Source: Escarpia spicata
Taxonomy: Eukaryota > Annelida > Polychaeta > Sabellida > Siboglinidae
Assembly: GCA_963995525.1 (NCBI GenBank)
Contig: OZ023210.1
Location: 62,189,093-62,253,092, forward strand
Direction of reading: 5' to 3'
DNA: 64,000 nt
In this document: piece by piece, positions 1-13,400 of the stretch
Layout: each line of letters opens with the position of its first letter
Numbering within the stretch: position 1 is the first letter of the stretch
Program-made: the position numbers and the translations under genes
The notes under the pieces: model-generated
Database searches by the model: none
What the model was told of the DNA's origin: nothing
Seen by the model: the letters and a program-made list of their open reading frames with translations, nothing else

Positions 1-28
1 ACAGTAGGTGAGACACCGAACTGGACGT

Positions 29-3000
29 ATGGGATTCGGCATGTGGTTATTGGTGAGAGTCGCGGTTTTATTCCTGCACTGCTGGGTACTGATTGCAGGT
101 AAGTTGTTCAGACAATAATGGCATTTCACATATTGGCAAGTTCACATCAGTAGAGGGGGGTTACTATATTGAGGATAGTTTTGCTTTTGAAATTCTTTTC
201 GCCGTCTGTTACTGGGAGGGGGACAGAAAACCATATGCCTGTGCCCTCCAATTGCACAAACGTTTCACAGTCGACACAAATACACATCAATCGTCTCATA
301 ACATTTTGATTTTCACCCGACATTGACGCTCGCCACAAAAACAAACATTCACGCTCACTTTTAATGGGGGGGGGGGGGGGCAGAACCATATGTCTGCCCC
401 CCGAAGAAGTTTCAGAGGGAAGCTGCTCCCTGTCCCCCCCCGTTCCCGCGCCTTTGCATCCGGGCATCGTATTAATACCCGCGGTCATCGCCGAACCACT
501 TATTGAGTATAATATATAAACTGATACGTTTATGTTTCATTGTCGTACAATAAAATTAATGTAGGCGTGGCATCGACATGTTTGTATGGAGATTGTTGCA
601 TGGAGTTTCAACAATACGTTAGTTTGTATTTCCTAATATAACGGTTATCTTTCATACAAACCCCCACAATTGGTCGTGTGTTTCTACTAATTACTGTAAT
701 TTAATGATCATGAACTTCTGTTAGAAAACTATCTAGGAGACACGTCAATGTTTTCGAATATAATTATATTTAACGCGATAACTCATTGTATTCTTAATAC
801 ACTCTTAATATTTACAGATGTCGGTGCCGCCAAATGTCCCGATGGATGGGTCAAGAGGAATAACTACTGCTATTACTTTTCATCTAATGCAGAGAACCAG
901 GGATATGCAGCAAAACAATGCGAACAGATGTCAGCATTCTTAACTAGCATACACGATTTGGAAGAAAATACTTTCGTGACGAACACGTTGGTGTTATATC
1001 TCATATCATTCTTCTGAATAATAAAGTTAATTAAATATGTATATTGATATCATAATATTCTATATCATCTCTTGGAAGGTCGGCTATCATGGACTCCCAG
1101 TCCACTGCGTGCTATGCCGTTTTCTAGTTGTTCATCTTCGTGTTTCCCATCCTTGTTGTTGTAGTTGTCTGTACATGTGGCTCTTGATCTTCCTCTGCCT
1201 CTTTTACTTTCATCAACAAATTCCTCAAACAATATTCTTTTTAAATATCTTATTGTCTGATAGTGTAACCTAAAATGGTAGTTTGTGTTTCTGTATTTTA
1301 TTGACGTTTTGTCTTACGTCAACCTGCACGATTATTCAATATTACTACCGACCTATGTTCAGTCCAGTTTAAGAAAGGATTCGATATGTACGAAAGCGGC
1401 ATGCGGATGCCATTTACAGTATGCGACAAAAATGGCTATAGTGGACATTCATAGGAGTGATTCCACATGTAATTATGTCATGGGAACAGTAACATCTGCG
1501 TATCTCAGTTTCGTAACGTAGTTACCATATGAACATTTCTTTGTCGTTTTTCATCCTCCCTATCCTGTTTGACAATCAGTTCGGTATACATAAAAGCGCA
1601 TCGGTTACAAAACGCAAACATCTTTTTACAGTTATGTTTATCCAATTTCCTTGTCTTTTCCTTCAATAAAAATTATGATATTTATGATAATGGAACATAC
1701 GGTTTAAATTGAAGGTTCCAATACTGCCTGCGGGTTGCAACCGTTCAACCAAGAACTTTGGGGTTCACTCAATCAAATGTTTTTTTTCTTTCACGTGGTA
1801 TTATTTTGTTAGAAATATCCTCTATCTGTCGCCGTGTCATGCTATGAAACCACTCTGTGCATCTCCTATTTATGGTTCCTTCTTTTCTGTTATACGTTCC
1901 AGAATTATGTGTAGTAGTACTTTTGTTATACGACTCGTCAAATTTATAGTACGGAAGATCGAATAAATGATTGTGCTCCTCTTTACGGGATCGGAATGAA
2001 AACCGACTTGCGAAGATTCTCCGGGATATGTCCTACATCATACATGAAGGTGTACATCTCTGTTAGCCTTTTGATGCTCGTCAAGAGCTTGTATCACTCT
2101 CTTTGCATTCTGTCTGGCCCAGGTACTATACCGGTTTTCATACCATCGATAATTTTATATTCTTTATTTCCGTTGGAGTAATGTTTAGTCTTTCAGATTA
2201 TTAAAAACTGGCATCTGTCCCTCTTGTGTCATCACCAACACATCTACCCCATTCCTCTCGAATTGACACATCTTCCAACGACATGTCCCCTTTTTGTTGA
2301 TTACGCATAAGCTTTCTTTCAGTTTCTGTTGTTATTTCTTTCATATTGTTGTGCAACGTCTCCTTATCTTTTTTGTGCTACATATCACGTGTTCCTGTTT
2401 TCTCGCAAAATCTTATCAACCCATCCTCGTTTGCAATTTGGTACATTATAAATACAAATATTCAACACATGTATCTGTTTTCACGATTGTGAACTACTGT
2501 ATGCAATTCAAGCAGGCCGTTATATTTGTTATGATAGGTGACGAAATATACTTACGTATAACTTTGAAAGATGCCTTTTTATACTGCAAATTATCGATCC
2601 AATGTAGTGTATCAAGACTGATGCTGCGTTGCAACGACAGTAGTAATCATGCGTGCAATAGTATACTTGCCTTAAATGACGCAGGACGGAAGCAGTTGGT
2701 TACAACCACTGGCTGGGAATTCAGCGGAACTCAGAAAACAGCAACGGAAGTCTTAAATGGAAAAGAAAAGACTGGCATTGGTACGACGGAACCATATTGG
2801 ATTTCGTCAATTGGGGTGAACTACAACCGAACAAGAATAACCTACTGTGCGCAGTGTTGAAAAACGTTACAGGATTTTGGGATGATCTCTCATGTAACGA
2901 ACTCCACAGATTTATATGTAAGAAAGGTATGTGCTTGATTTTATTACCAAAATTGTCATTCATACCTTCCCTGTATTACCTTATATAGCTTATATAATTG

Positions 3001-5359
3001 AAGACATTACTCTTGATATCGAATAAAAACTGTAATTAGAATTACACATCTGGAGTAAAGCGATCACTATGCAAGATTCGTCACATATTTCTGGATAATT
3101 GCCGTTTCGTTCCGCAGTTATAATAATTAAATCAAGGCATTTGGCTTGAGAGTTATTACCGAAAATAACGTGCTAACACTACATTAAACAGTCGCCAATT
3201 CAGATATATTTATATACAAAAAGAAACGACACTCCATTGGTTTAATATTGGTCTTTAGTGCAATAGCTCTATGTTCTGATGCTTGCGCCGAACATATTCT
3301 AGTCTCAGTTCAGTGCTTACACAATCGATCCAAGAAATTGGGCTTTATTGATGTAGAAAATTGCGAATAAAATTATGTGTCTCTGTGCTGAGATACTGAA
3401 ACAAAGGTAATTGTATTTGATAGTGAATGATCCGCACCGTACTATGTTTATGGTTTTTATTTATTTCGGGTTTATACGTTGTTTTAATAATGGAAGTCTA
3501 ACTGCAGGTATTCTAAGAAATCTCCCTTTCTTAGTCATTTTTTTAGTGCATAATATTATGTACTTTTTATAAACCATGTATGTGGATATTCACACTCTCA
3601 TTCTAAAACGTAGTTGCAACACCTTTTATTGTGTCTCGCGCTTGAATAACTATACTATAGTTGAAATTAATAAGTTTTGTTTTCCTTTGCAGCGCTAACA
3701 CAATTACCAACAAATACAGGGGAGTACACAACACCATCGACTCCATCAACAACCCCCACAACGAAACAGCCTTCAACACATTCAACAACGAGATTTCCCG
3801 GTATAAACTCAATGCCGACCATTACAGGTGTCTCTGTCGACCACAAGGAGACGACACCGACAAACACTGGCACACCTGGTGAAGAATTGATTTCCCGTTC
3901 GTTGGGAAAGACTATCCGACAGCTGGATAACACTTCAACATCCAAGTCTAGTGGTATCGCAGCTACAACAGCTACACATGAGGAAAATCAAATGGGAAAA
4001 CGAGAAAGCGAATCAGGTGAGGAAAAGCGAAAAGCAAATGTATATGTTGTTTGGTGTTATTAGTTAGATAATCTAACATTATGTTGTTTAATAGTGCATT
4101 TCTATGGTAATACGTTAGAGTTGTGTATTGTGCTAATACATTTTATATAACATATTTGCATTCTCGCACGGTTTCATTTGATATTTTTTTTATGCTCCCA
4201 AACCTTGGTTTCTACATGATATATATGTGTCTAGTTTAGTTAGTACCACTGCAATCAATGCAGTTGTTTCATTTCAACGTAATTTTACATATGGTGATAT
4301 ATGTATCGTTACATGTAAAAGACCAGTGTGCAAAATAATAACAACAGGCTTCTGTGTGTTGTAGGCTTCGGTCTATACATTGGTGTGGGTGCCGCTTTCA
4401 TTGGCATCGTCGTTGTTGCACTGGTGATCACAATAATTATGTGTAGAAGGTACGTAACAGTCACACCACAGCACAGTTACCAAGCAATATTACCGCGCTT
4501 TGTATTTTGTATGTGTGTAACTGACTAAAACCTGTTGCAAACGGTAGTTTTACAAGGTAATATATTATCGTCAGTAGCAACTAAGGTCTGCCGTGGACGG
4601 AGCTAAACATTACTGAAACACCCAGTTTCTTTATATATATTGAACACTGGACTATTTCTGTTAGAACGACTTTGACATGATATACCAGAAAGTATGGAGT
4701 GTTCGTTTACGGAAAATAAACAAATGCGTTTCGCTGCCTGGTCAGGCTTTGTGTCAAGACAACGGTGTACCGTCAGTCACATAAGTTTTGTTTGCAACTA
4801 AAATCCGCCCATTACCCAAAATTGTATATTGGTAGAACGACACAACACCACTAATCATGTTTGTATTTACAGGAGGAACTCTAAATCAAACAGTTCAGGT
4901 ACGACGTCAAAATCCAGCATGCAAGCTGATGGTGACTTCGTTTTCGTGCAGAACAATATAGCAAGTCCACATCAAGCAGGCGCTGCAAACCATTTCCCGA
5001 GAAGACAAGGCAACACACAACACCACCAATACGACAATGTCAACATTAGTGATCTCCGCACGTTCAAACAAGGTGCCCGTAATTTAGATGGGAAATCAAG
5101 TGGCGTGACGCCGCCACCCGCCGCCATGTTGGATGTTGCTCAACAGCGGACGCAGGCGACATCAGTGACAGTAAATTCTAACCAAGAAATTGAGGTTCTG
5201 TATGCGAAACCCATAAAAAAGCAGAAAAGAGCAAACGCTTCAAATCTCGAAAAAATTTCAACAGACAAAACAGATATAGAATACCAAGAAAACTGTCTTT
5301 ATCAGAGTGAACGTATGGGCGATGACATGATTGTTGTAGAAAACGATATATACGGCTGA
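29..5359 (+). CDS. Gene 1: CTLD transmembrane receptor, 6 exons
   Basis: Predicted exons are 29-98, 818-986, 2685-2926, 3693-4016, 4365-4449 and 4873-5359. Together they give 1377 nt, or 458 residues, with phases 1-2-1-1-2. Residues 1-23 form a hydrophobic signal peptide. The CTLD runs from about 30 to 160: it opens CPDGW, has the HWLGI core, QPN at the sugar-specificity position, WDD in place of WND, and closes FICKK. A Thr/Pro/Ser-rich stalk follows to about 268. One transmembrane helix (about 270-294) ends in CRR. The tail (298-458) has YDNV, YAKP, YQEN, LYQS and a C-terminal VVENDIY. Most junctions look normal, but the exon 2 donor is weak (AC then GTTGGT, where the paralogs have GTAAGT). 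The role as a lectin receptor is inferred from domain order; the ligand is unknown. Exon joins were made by eye. Confidence 0.82.
99..817 (+). other. Gene 1 intron 1, with a G homopolymer
   Basis: The intron begins GTAAGT and ends TTTACAG. It holds a G run of about 14 bases at 367-380. Open frames across it have no recognisable homology and cross no exon. I see no other feature. Confidence 0.6.
987..2684 (+). other. Gene 1 intron 2, no recognised content
   Basis: This 1.7-kb AT-rich intron separates the two halves of the CTLD, as in every complete copy in the cluster. It has scattered open frames on the + strand but no domain or repeat I recognise. Confidence 0.6.
2927..3692 (+). other. Gene 1 intron 3, no recognised content
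   Basis: AT-rich intron between the CTLD and the stalk exon. The donor is GTATGT and the acceptor TTTGCAG. Nothing else is seen. Introns 4 (4017-4364) and 5 (4450-4872) of this gene are similarly plain. Confidence 0.6.
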
Positions 5360-5393
5360 TCGGATGCTATCACTTGAGAGGAAACATATCGCC

Positions 5394-5394
<1 letters not shown>

Positions 5395-5484
<90 letters not shown>

Positions 5485-5510
5485 TACGTGCGTGCGTGCG
5501 TGTGTGTGTG
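5395..5510 (+). repeat. (GT)n microsatellite just after the gene 1 stop
   Basis: Almost uninterrupted GT dinucleotides begin about 35 bases after the stop codon, so they would lie in the 3' UTR. The open frames of alternating Cys and Val across it are artefacts of the repeat. Confidence 0.97.
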
Positions 5511-7436
5511 TTCATTATATCATCAACTAAACATAACACTTATAGTTGTCTATGTAATATGTACCGTTGCAGGCAGCAAATGAAATTAATAGGTGCTCAT
5601 TGGCCAAATAATCCACCAAGGTGGCGTGATATATTATAAATTCCTAGCCTTCTATAAATACTTGACTTAAAATATCGACAAGTATAGACATTAAAAATAC
5701 TCTTGCACAAATGGCTGGTGCACGTTTAACTAATACACATTCTGCGTACCGTTTGTTGGGTATCATTATTTGTTATTAATTCACATATAAAGAAGCAACT
5801 GAATGCATACATCCATACCAACATTTACATAACAATTCAGGGACGACAGTCGTAAATAAGAAATGCATTTGAGGGGTTAGTAGTTGCAAGCACAAGAAAC
5901 GTCACGAGATTACCAAATCAAAAATAAACTGTGTTTTAAATTAATTGTGTTCTTTTTGATTTAACATTAACTAGTCCAGTAGGCGTCGAAAAGAAAACTT
6001 TTTAGGAATTTAAGATAAGCTACATTTGTGTTGATAAATGCCCAATCCTTGTGGTCATTAATTATATCATAGCGCGGACTTGGTACACTTTATTTCCGGA
6101 AATATCGATTTTATTTAGGACATGGACCCTCCCGCATAGTGCCAACATGGATTAGTTTTATTACGTGATCAATATTATGCTAATAAGAATGGTGTTGGTT
6201 TATATTCGGGTGTTAATTGAACGTCATTTTGTTTTTCTCTCAAATTTATGGGGTCAAAAACCCTCCCACAAATTGCAACATGGAATTTTGGATTCAGAAC
6301 ACCCAAATTACCCTAAAACGTTTGTTGGCATATTCTACTAAGAAATGCCTACAGACTTCACTTTTTCGGAAATTTGCTCCTGAATATTGGGACTTTACTG
6401 AGAACAAACGTGTAGTTGTGTGTCTCTGTTGGTGCTAGTCGAAGCGTAGCTCGAGATGGAAGAACAGTGTGCGTTGTACAGGGCCGTTTCGGCAAAACGT
6501 TATAAATCACGACGAGACGTCCACATGCCGACAGGGCTACATTCTTTGATTCTATGCCAACCTGTCATTATAATGTCTAGTGTAAGTTTAGTATGCAGTA
6601 CTACTATGTCCTACGTCATGTCAATGAAATAAGCAAATAGGTTTCTCAATATTTATTCTACACCAATGAAACATAACACTGTTATAATTATAAGTGACAC
6701 TTCTCAGGTGGCTAATATGTCAATTGATGGATCCGCTTCGTCGCGGTTTGCATACATCACAACCACATTTATGCGAGTGACCAACGTCAAGCATTGTTTT
6801 TGCAAACAATCAACTTATAATCGAGCTAGCGTAAGTACGCGGGTAGGTTAACAATTTCCTCTTAGATGGTTTGAACCTCGAGCGCCAAACTTTTAGAGAT
6901 TAATCTTCGTCCCCTGGAATAGGACGTAAAACTTGTATAGTTTAAAAATACCCCATATTTATCAAGATTCTCACCGTGTATGGGGCAAATCAGTTGAGCG
7001 GAACGTAAAACGTATTGTGCGCGAAATACGTAAAACGTAATTTAACAATCGAACGACCCACCCGCACGTGACAAATAATTCGGGAAGATGGTCCCTGTGT
7101 TGTTGAAGTGGCAACATGAAATAGACGTTGACACAATTATGCGTATGTCTACCATCGTGCAAATAGCATAGCAATACGAATATTATTTGACAATTCTACA
7201 ATATCACAACTAGGGCCTATCGATGGACGTGAACTTCACATTCTCTCCGACCTTCGTCATTTAGAAAAAACAACGTGTAAATACCTAACTGCGAGCGCGT
7301 TATGGTGTGTAACGATGCTGTGTTTTCTAACATTTGACAACTATTATTATTGTCACGACTATCATCTACGAAGGCATAAATGTGAATTACATTACTATTG
7401 TGACATGACATTTCCTAGGTCAAACTAGTGCACTAG
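5511..7436. other. Intergenic, no gene recognised
   Basis: AT-rich sequence downstream of gene 1. A possible AATAAA signal lies near 5922-5927. Short open frames occur on both strands but none shows a domain, splice structure or similarity to the cluster. Confidence 0.5.
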
Positions 7437-7469
7437 GGTGCGCTTTGGGCTCATTACCCGGCGTTGTGA

Positions 7470-8011
7470 CAGTTGTGACAGTCGTGAGCGTCGTGAGCGT
7501 CGTGAGCGTCGAGGGCGTCGTGCGCGTTGTGAGCGTTGTGAGCTTTGTGAGCGTTGTGAACGTTGTGAGCTTTGTGAGCCTTGTGACCGTTGTGAGCGTC
7601 GTGAGCTTTGTGAGCGTCGTGAGCGTTGTGAGCGTTGTGAGCGTTGTGAGCGTTGTGAGCGTTGTGACCGTTGTGACCATTGTGAGCATTGTGACCGTTG
7701 TGAGCGTTGTGAGCGTTGTGAGCTTTGTGAGCTTTGTGAGCGTTGTGACCGTTGTGAGCGTTGTGACCGTTGTGAGCGTTGTGACCGTTGTAAGCGTTGT
7801 GACCGTTGTGAGCGTTGTGACCATTGTGAGCGTTGTGAGCGTTGTGAGCGTTGTGAGCCTTGTGAACCTTGTGAGCGTTGTGAGCGTTGTGAGCGTTGTG
7901 AGCTTTGTGAGCGTTGTGAGCGTTGTGAGCGTTGTGACCGTTGTGACCGTTGTGACCGTTGTGAGCGTTGTGAGCGTTGTGACCGTTGTGAGCGTTGTGA
8001 GCGTTGGGACC
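7470..8011 (+). repeat. 9-bp minisatellite, unit GTTGTGAGC
   Basis: About 540 bases of near-continuous 9-mers, with variants such as GTTGTGACC, GTCGTGAGC and TTTGTGAGC. Because 9 is a multiple of 3 and the unit has few stop trinucleotides, several frames stay open on both strands (Cys-Glu-Arg, Val-Val-Ser and Gln-Arg-Ser repeats). These look like by-products, not genes. Confidence 0.95.
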
Positions 8012-8438
8012 GCTGCATTTTTATTTTGTTAAGCACAATGCTTTGACTTCCGACAATAACACGTACACTACGTGGTGTAGGTAACTTGAAGATGCTTATT
8101 GCGTGATACATTCTCCAAAGTACAACACAGGGACATCGACGTTGAATTCGTTGAAATAATCTAGAGAATAGTGTTATGTTTTTAGGTAGACTGAGCGTGC
8201 CAACTTCTTTGTTACCGTTGCGGTGATCAATTACCGCAATCTAGCCTGTTGCTATATATGGCGTCAATGAGGCAAAATGTCGACTTCCTGTGTACGTTCC
8301 CACGCGTGTTTATGAGACCTGGTTACCAACTGAAAAAGCTGTGTTATTGATGACTGATTTATTGATATAGTAATATGATAACACATGGATGAGAACAGCA
8401 TATTTCAAATAAATCAAGCTCGCACACTCGCACGTACG

Positions 8439-8548
<110 letters not shown>

Positions 8549-9059
8549 GATACATTCTTATATAGCGCGGTGTCCAGTCCAGCCTTATGAATGTTCAAAA
8601 CGTCATCCCCGGCAGATATATTCATTCCAACATCAACTCAACATATCTGGGAAGCATACAGCCAAACTGCGCGAAGACTATTTGTACACATATATCCTCC
8701 ACTGCCTGGAGCCAGGTACTCATTTTTATTGCAGAGTGAACTGAAGCAACGAATAGTGAACGCCCTCTACCGGATTATTCATCGAGACTGCTGAACACCT
8801 TCTGTAGTATTTCCTATATGAAACACTTACTAATTGTGCGTGCCCGGCAGTGGAGTATAGGGCCCTAAATCGTTGACAATAATTACTTATTAAAAAACTC
8901 TCTTTGTACATTCCTGTTTCACCATTACGTTTATACATGGAAAAGCAATGTGTGAGTAAGCTTGCTCCCGCCCCATTGACCCCCCCCTCGCCGAGACCTT
9001 AGACAGGCCACACATGATCAGGTAGTAATGAACTAACGTGCCTGCGTGCCAATGTCTCC

Positions 9060-9335
9060 CTGTATGTATGTGTGTGTGTGCGTGTGTGGGGGGGACGTAT
9101 GGAGTGAGCGTGTTCATGTGTGCGTGCGCGCTCGCGCGTGTGTGTATGTTTGTGTGCGTGGGGGGCGTGTAGGGTGTGCGTGTGTGTGTAGGGGAGATGG
9201 TGGTGTGTGTGTGTTTGTGTGTGTGGGGTGTGCGTATTCGTGTGTGTTTGTGTGTGTGGGGGGGGCGTGTGGAGTGTGCGTGTTCATGTGTTCGTGTGCG
9301 TGTGTATGCGTGTGTGTGTTTGTGTGTGGGGGAGC

Positions 9336-9367
<32 letters not shown>

Positions 9368-9640
9368 GTGTGTGTGCGTGTGTGGGGAGGCGTGTGGGGT
9401 GTGCGTATTCATGTGTGCATGTGTGTGCGTGTGTGTGCGTGTGTGTGCGTGTGTGTGCGCGTGTGTGCGTGCGTGTGTATGCGTGTGTGTAGACGAGGTG
9501 GTGCGTGTGTGTGTGCGTGCGTGTGTGTACGTGCGTGCGTGAGTGTTTTTGTTTGTGTGTATATATGTGTGTGAGTGCATGCGTGTGCGTGTTTGTGTGC
9601 GTGTGTGTGCGTGCGCGTGCGCGAGCGCGTGTGTGTCGCA
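9060..9640 (+). repeat. GT/GC-rich compound microsatellite block
   Basis: Interrupted (GT)n and (GTGC)n sequence with periodic GGGG interruptions at several places, for example 9087, 9159, 9190, 9256 and 9385. The interruptions recur every 35-100 bases, suggesting the block grew partly by duplicating a longer unit. Confidence 0.93.
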
Positions 9641-10457
9641 AGATATTTATTAAAAAATAGAGTCAAGAAACATGTCGATTACTAGTTAGAGCGGAGCTTC
9701 ACAAGCGTGAGAACATTCGAAAGTTGCTGCACTCGCTTTGTGTTTGCCAGTCGTGCGTGACTTGAGGAAAGATAAGGCACCTTTCGCTGGTAACAGGACC
9801 CACGGCTACGATCAGTTTGGGGGTAACGTTAGGGGTGATGTCAAATCATTTAGATTCAATTAATATATACACGACAGTAACGTACCGGAGCATTTGCCAT
9901 GGTGAACGAACTGTAATACAGCTGCAGTATTTGAACATGTTTGAGTCTAAATAAATAAATAAATTATTGGTTAATCCGGCTACAGGAAATATTATTCCAA
10001 CTGTTGTTGAATTTTATATCTTCGTTACATGCAAACACCATCATCAAACATGACTTTTGAAATAGTGTCGATTTACCAGTACCAACTCTTAACGTATACA
10101 GTTTACCATTTGTTGACGTCCTTTAAAAATAAGCATTTACATAGAAATGTAAATAATTATAGGTAAAACTATACGATCCCTTAATCGAGTTGAGGTCAGT
10201 CACAATTGATTGACGTCGAACAAATGAACAACCTTATTAAATTGGCGGAGACCTCGTCGCCTGTTGTCGTGCTTAAAATGTCCACTTTTACAAAAAGCCG
10301 GATGTGACGACGTCTTCTCGAATTGGGCTTGGGAACACATAAAACGTACTGCTTCGAATACGTGAATACCAGCATGAGTGACGCTGTGTCTAGCGGAACC
10401 AGCGACGTAAACATTCAGTGTGGTACCTTGTTTTGATCTACCAATCGATATTGGCAT
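9641..10457. other. Upstream region of gene 2
   Basis: AT-rich intergenic sequence leading to the gene 2 start codon. No TATA box or known repeat was convincingly seen, and minus-strand open frames here show no homology. Confidence 0.4.
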
Positions 10458-13400
10458 ATGAGCATGATGTGTGTAGTGTGTGCAGCCATTTTACTGCTCG
10501 ACACCTGGCCAGTGTCCGCAGGTAGGTGATCGTGGGGTGGTGTAACCTGTCACCGGCGTTGTTGCATGGTCTACAATACACATATATAACTTGTAGTGGA
10601 ATGGGATGTATGGAATATTCACACAAGACCTTTGTTCATAATACAAACATTAATGTATATAGTGCAAAGTACAGTATTTGGTCACGTGTAAATGTTAGCT
10701 TTGCTAAAAGCACATTATCATGGAAGAAACTACAGAAATACGCGCCTGCCTCCCTAATTTAGATGCGTTGTTTCGTCTAATTAATCGAATGATTTGATTT
10801 CCCTTTGAAGCTACAATACGCTTTAGGTCATCACGACACACGCTCAAGGGACGATTGACTTATTCACCAACGTATCAATATGTCTCTGTCAATAAAATGT
10901 GCAGTCTTTGCTTTCACCGGCCTATACTGGCGTTGAAGCTTATACCGTGGGAGTCTGTAAGAGCTTGAATGACCGTTTGCTTCGTTTCCCCGCCACCGAT
11001 CTTACACTTCACGAAGTTCTTTTTGTAGCTCGAATGTGTGAAGCACGTGTTGTGTGACGAAAGCTAAACTCTGTGATATTTTCATCACTACTGGTGAAAA
11101 TGTTCATCAAGTTATAAGAATAAACGAAATCGTATGTTCTTCAGATGACAACTATGCAGTTGAACTTACTTACCATCGGTAGCCTTCACCAGAAACTCAT
11201 ATGTTGGAAAACAACATTTCCTCTGCGTGCACACTTGACCCAGTCGGCATCTCCTCGTCTCGGTTCAAGTAATTTGTTTTCCCTATCCACACAGCCTCCT
11301 TCATCCCCCGCACACGCCTGTTGTTCTCCCCGCCTATCACTTTAGCGTCCTGCCAATCAATAGCAGTTGTTTCTTTCGGCACAACCTGTTACAGCCTACT
11401 TGTACTCAGTTGTTGTTGATCCTTTTCGTTGTTCCCGAGAGAACCGCCTGATTGTGATGATCTCAACCTTTTTCTGGTGTTCTCATATTACCAAGAACCG
11501 ACTAGAAGAGGACACGTAACTGATACTACGCCTGAATCCGATTGTGGATGACATTATGGATCGTTTCAAGTACACCGTCACAATCTCACGTTTCAGCTTC
11601 AGGGGTACGATATACCAACAAAGGTTTGGCAGTCGCATGAGAGCCTAATGCCATCGGATATACAAAATACAATAATAGCCAATGTATTTATAGAATGGCT
11701 CGAACAGCAATCCCTCACCACAGTCCCAGTAACATGTAATTCAAAACTATGAAAGAGATAAGTGGATCATGTTATGGAAGTGTAGCCAGGAAAGAGTGCC
11801 ACCAACAACATGCAGATCATCTTACCACCATAGACACAACAGGCAACATAAAGTGCACATACGGAGAAGAAAATGACTAGGTACTGCCGTTCCTAGATAC
11901 ATAAATAGTAGAAAAGGGGGTTGGAACAATGAAACTACCAGTGTGTCGGGAGAAAACTTCGCACCGACCTGTATCTGAACTCACGAACCACTATGCCAGC
12001 GACGTCACAGCGCTTTCATTTGGTTAGAAAGTCGCTTCTCGTACATTTCAAACATCCTTTTTTATATTGACATGGTTGGGGGCAGGGCAGATCACTTCAT
12101 CTATGTCTAATGGGATATCACGAAAGTAAGTAAGTTATAAAAATTGTTATATTTGGTCACTGTTTGCTCTGCAGTATTTCCCAATAGATGTACTTACGAG
12201 CCTTTCTGCCACTTATGTGGTTTATATTTCTGTAATTATTATATGGATTCTCAACTTTAGCAATGTTGCTACTAAGATATTCTTCCTACACAATGGTGTA
12301 CTCAGTCTCCATATATTTTTAAGCATGCTGATATCCCATCCAGCTGTGGGTGGGCGTACGCAGTCTACCTATTAAACTTTCTGTTTGGTTGGTGCAACGC
12401 GTGGTTCATTTCACAACTGTTTGCCTCTTTCGTACCTGAAGCACTTTCACATTCCCACTTTTGTTAGCATACACTAATCACTCATGTTTTTCGTTTTTTT
12501 TTTATCTACCTTTTCTAGACTAGGTGATACGTTCTGTACTCCATATGTATAATATGGTACAATGGTGCATATTATGTACCATTTCTGCGTATTACTGTCT
12601 TTGTTAAGAGCCCCCAACTGTGTCTTGCGGGTTGGTATTTAATGCCCTTCAGTCCTAATCGCGCACTGACGTCTCCAACGACATTCAACCTGCGCTCTGG
12701 TTCTGATTCGATCTCCCGTGGTAAGCTTTCATATGGAGACTCGTCTGAGGCGGTAATTGTTTGGCAATATCTGACGATGACAGTTGTAGAGGGATACCCA
12801 CAGCAGTTAACACGTATTGTTATTTCTCTGTCTGATGTGCATTAACGCAGAGGACATTAACTGGATGGAACATATTCCGATTTACTGTATAAATGTAAGG
12901 AGTGTTAATATACTTAGAACAGAATTGGCAGACAACTGATAAATACATATATAGAACATTGATGGGCTCACAAGAAGCAGTTGGATTCGATGTCGACTTC
13001 CCGACTGAAGCTAGTTGTTTTAGATAACAATATTGTTAAATATAATAAAATTTTGAATGTGTAGAAGATGCCTTATCTCACCCACTTATAATCCGGCAAC
13101 TAGGATAAAGTTCAATTTACCTTTGTACGTGTGCATCAACCTGGAGTGATAACAATACTGTTTCTTCTACCCAGGTGTCGTGTGTCCAGCCGGTTGGGTG
13201 AACTGGACCAAATACTGTTACTATTTTTCCTCCGTCGTCGAAACATTTGGAAATAGCGAAATAAAGTGCAGCAGAATGTTGGCGCACTTAGCTAGTGTTC
13301 ACAGTCTGGAGGAAAACAATGTTTTGGCGTAAGTGTATTCTACATGGTAAAATATTCTAGTCCAGGTAAGTACATTTAAATTGTCAATAGAATGCGTTAT

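Noticed and set aside
3667..3945. Minus-strand frame opposite the gene 1 stalk
   Set aside because: Shadow of the Thr-rich stalk exon, which leaves the complementary frame open.
7425..8111. Long open frames on both strands with Gln-Arg-Ser, Cys-Glu-Arg or Val-Val-Ser repeats
   Set aside because: They arise from a 9-bp minisatellite with no stop in several frames; no splice or start context supports a gene.
9046..9666. Cys/Val and His/Thr-rich open frames
   Set aside because: Translation of GT/AC simple sequence.
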